From assembly GCA_018385275.1 (NCBI GenBank), contig JAHAZM010000066.1, forward strand, positions 1-47,593: a stretch of 47,593 bases of DNA, in the 5' to 3' direction. Below are positions 47,587 to 47,593 of the stretch, piece after piece. The position numbers were made by a program, and so were the translations under genes. Every line of letters begins with the position of its first letter. The stretch's first letter is position 1. The notes beneath the pieces were generated by a model. That model saw nothing but the letters and a program-made list of their open reading frames with translations, was not told the origin of the DNA and made no database searches. The stretch is from Eubacteriales bacterium (GTDB lineage: Bacteria; Bacillota; Clostridia; Christensenellales; MB2-83).

Positions 47587-47593
47587 ATAATTA

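Noticed and set aside
1-47593. tRNA, rRNA, CRISPR array, insertion sequence or phage genes
   Set aside because: I looked for T-loop sequences, regularly spaced repeats and transposase or integrase motifs and saw none. A tRNAscan or ISfinder run could still find something missed by eye.

Overview
The window is a GC-rich chromosomal segment from a Gram-positive, spore-forming type of bacterium, most likely class Clostridia (Firmicutes). The supporting signs are an intact pro-sigma-K gene (sigK), RNase J, HslUV/topA/trmFO gene order, an EF-P gene followed by a CD1247-like zinc-ribbon gene, Firmicutes-style Shine-Dalgarno sites, a LexA/DinR-like box and sigma-A promoters. Cell-wall genes point to meso-DAP peptidoglycan (murE with a DNPR motif, plus asd, dapA and dapB). 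I cannot name a genus. No tRNA, rRNA, CRISPR array, transposase or phage gene was recognised.

Left part (1-6 kb, minus strand): the first codons of an aminoacyl-tRNA synthetase (probably leuS) with a textbook promoter; a PAP2-family phosphatase plus membrane-anchored XRE regulator; a small two-zinc-site protein with its own promoter and terminator; a truncated-looking cyclase-family protein tightly coupled to a membrane-anchored polysaccharide-deacetylase-like protein; and a Y-family DNA polymerase with a candidate SOS box. The divergent dinB/asnB intergenic region carries three copies of a 10-bp element.

6-13 kb: asnB-murE on plus, ending in a terminator. They converge on the minus-strand lysine-branch operon asd-dapA-dapB, which is headed by a strong promoter and a clearly recognisable lysine riboswitch with a downstream terminator hairpin.

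13-37 kb: one long co-directional plus-strand run: YesL-like membrane protein, methyltransferase, Hsp33, TPR-HTH protein, helical protein, 23S rRNA-type methyltransferase, small membrane protein, NAD synthetase, ComM-like ATPase, DprA, TopA, TrmFO, HslV, HslU, RNase J, MltG, U32 peptidase-like protein, pro-sigma-K, Xaa-Pro peptidase, EF-P and an acidic zinc-ribbon protein, closed by a terminator.

37.5-42.2 kb: the most unusual block. From its own sigma-A promoter run two paralogous STAS anti-anti-sigma-like proteins flanking a protein that resembles a degenerate GHKL (RsbW-like) domain, then a SpoIIE-type PP2C phosphatase with a two-TM sensor (broken by an in-frame TAG), then a single 533-residue protein fusing STAS, an aminoglycoside-phosphotransferase-like kinase and a complete GHKL ATPase domain. 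I read this as a complete partner-switching signalling module with an added, unexplained kinase domain and no adjacent dedicated sigma factor.

42.2-47.6 kb: PHP-family phosphoesterase, YdcF/SanA-like membrane protein, an L,D-transpeptidase-like lipoprotein, then the universal rpsB-tsf-pyrH cluster with a structured leader and intergenic hairpins. The last 70 bases turn abruptly AT-rich and hold no recognisable gene.
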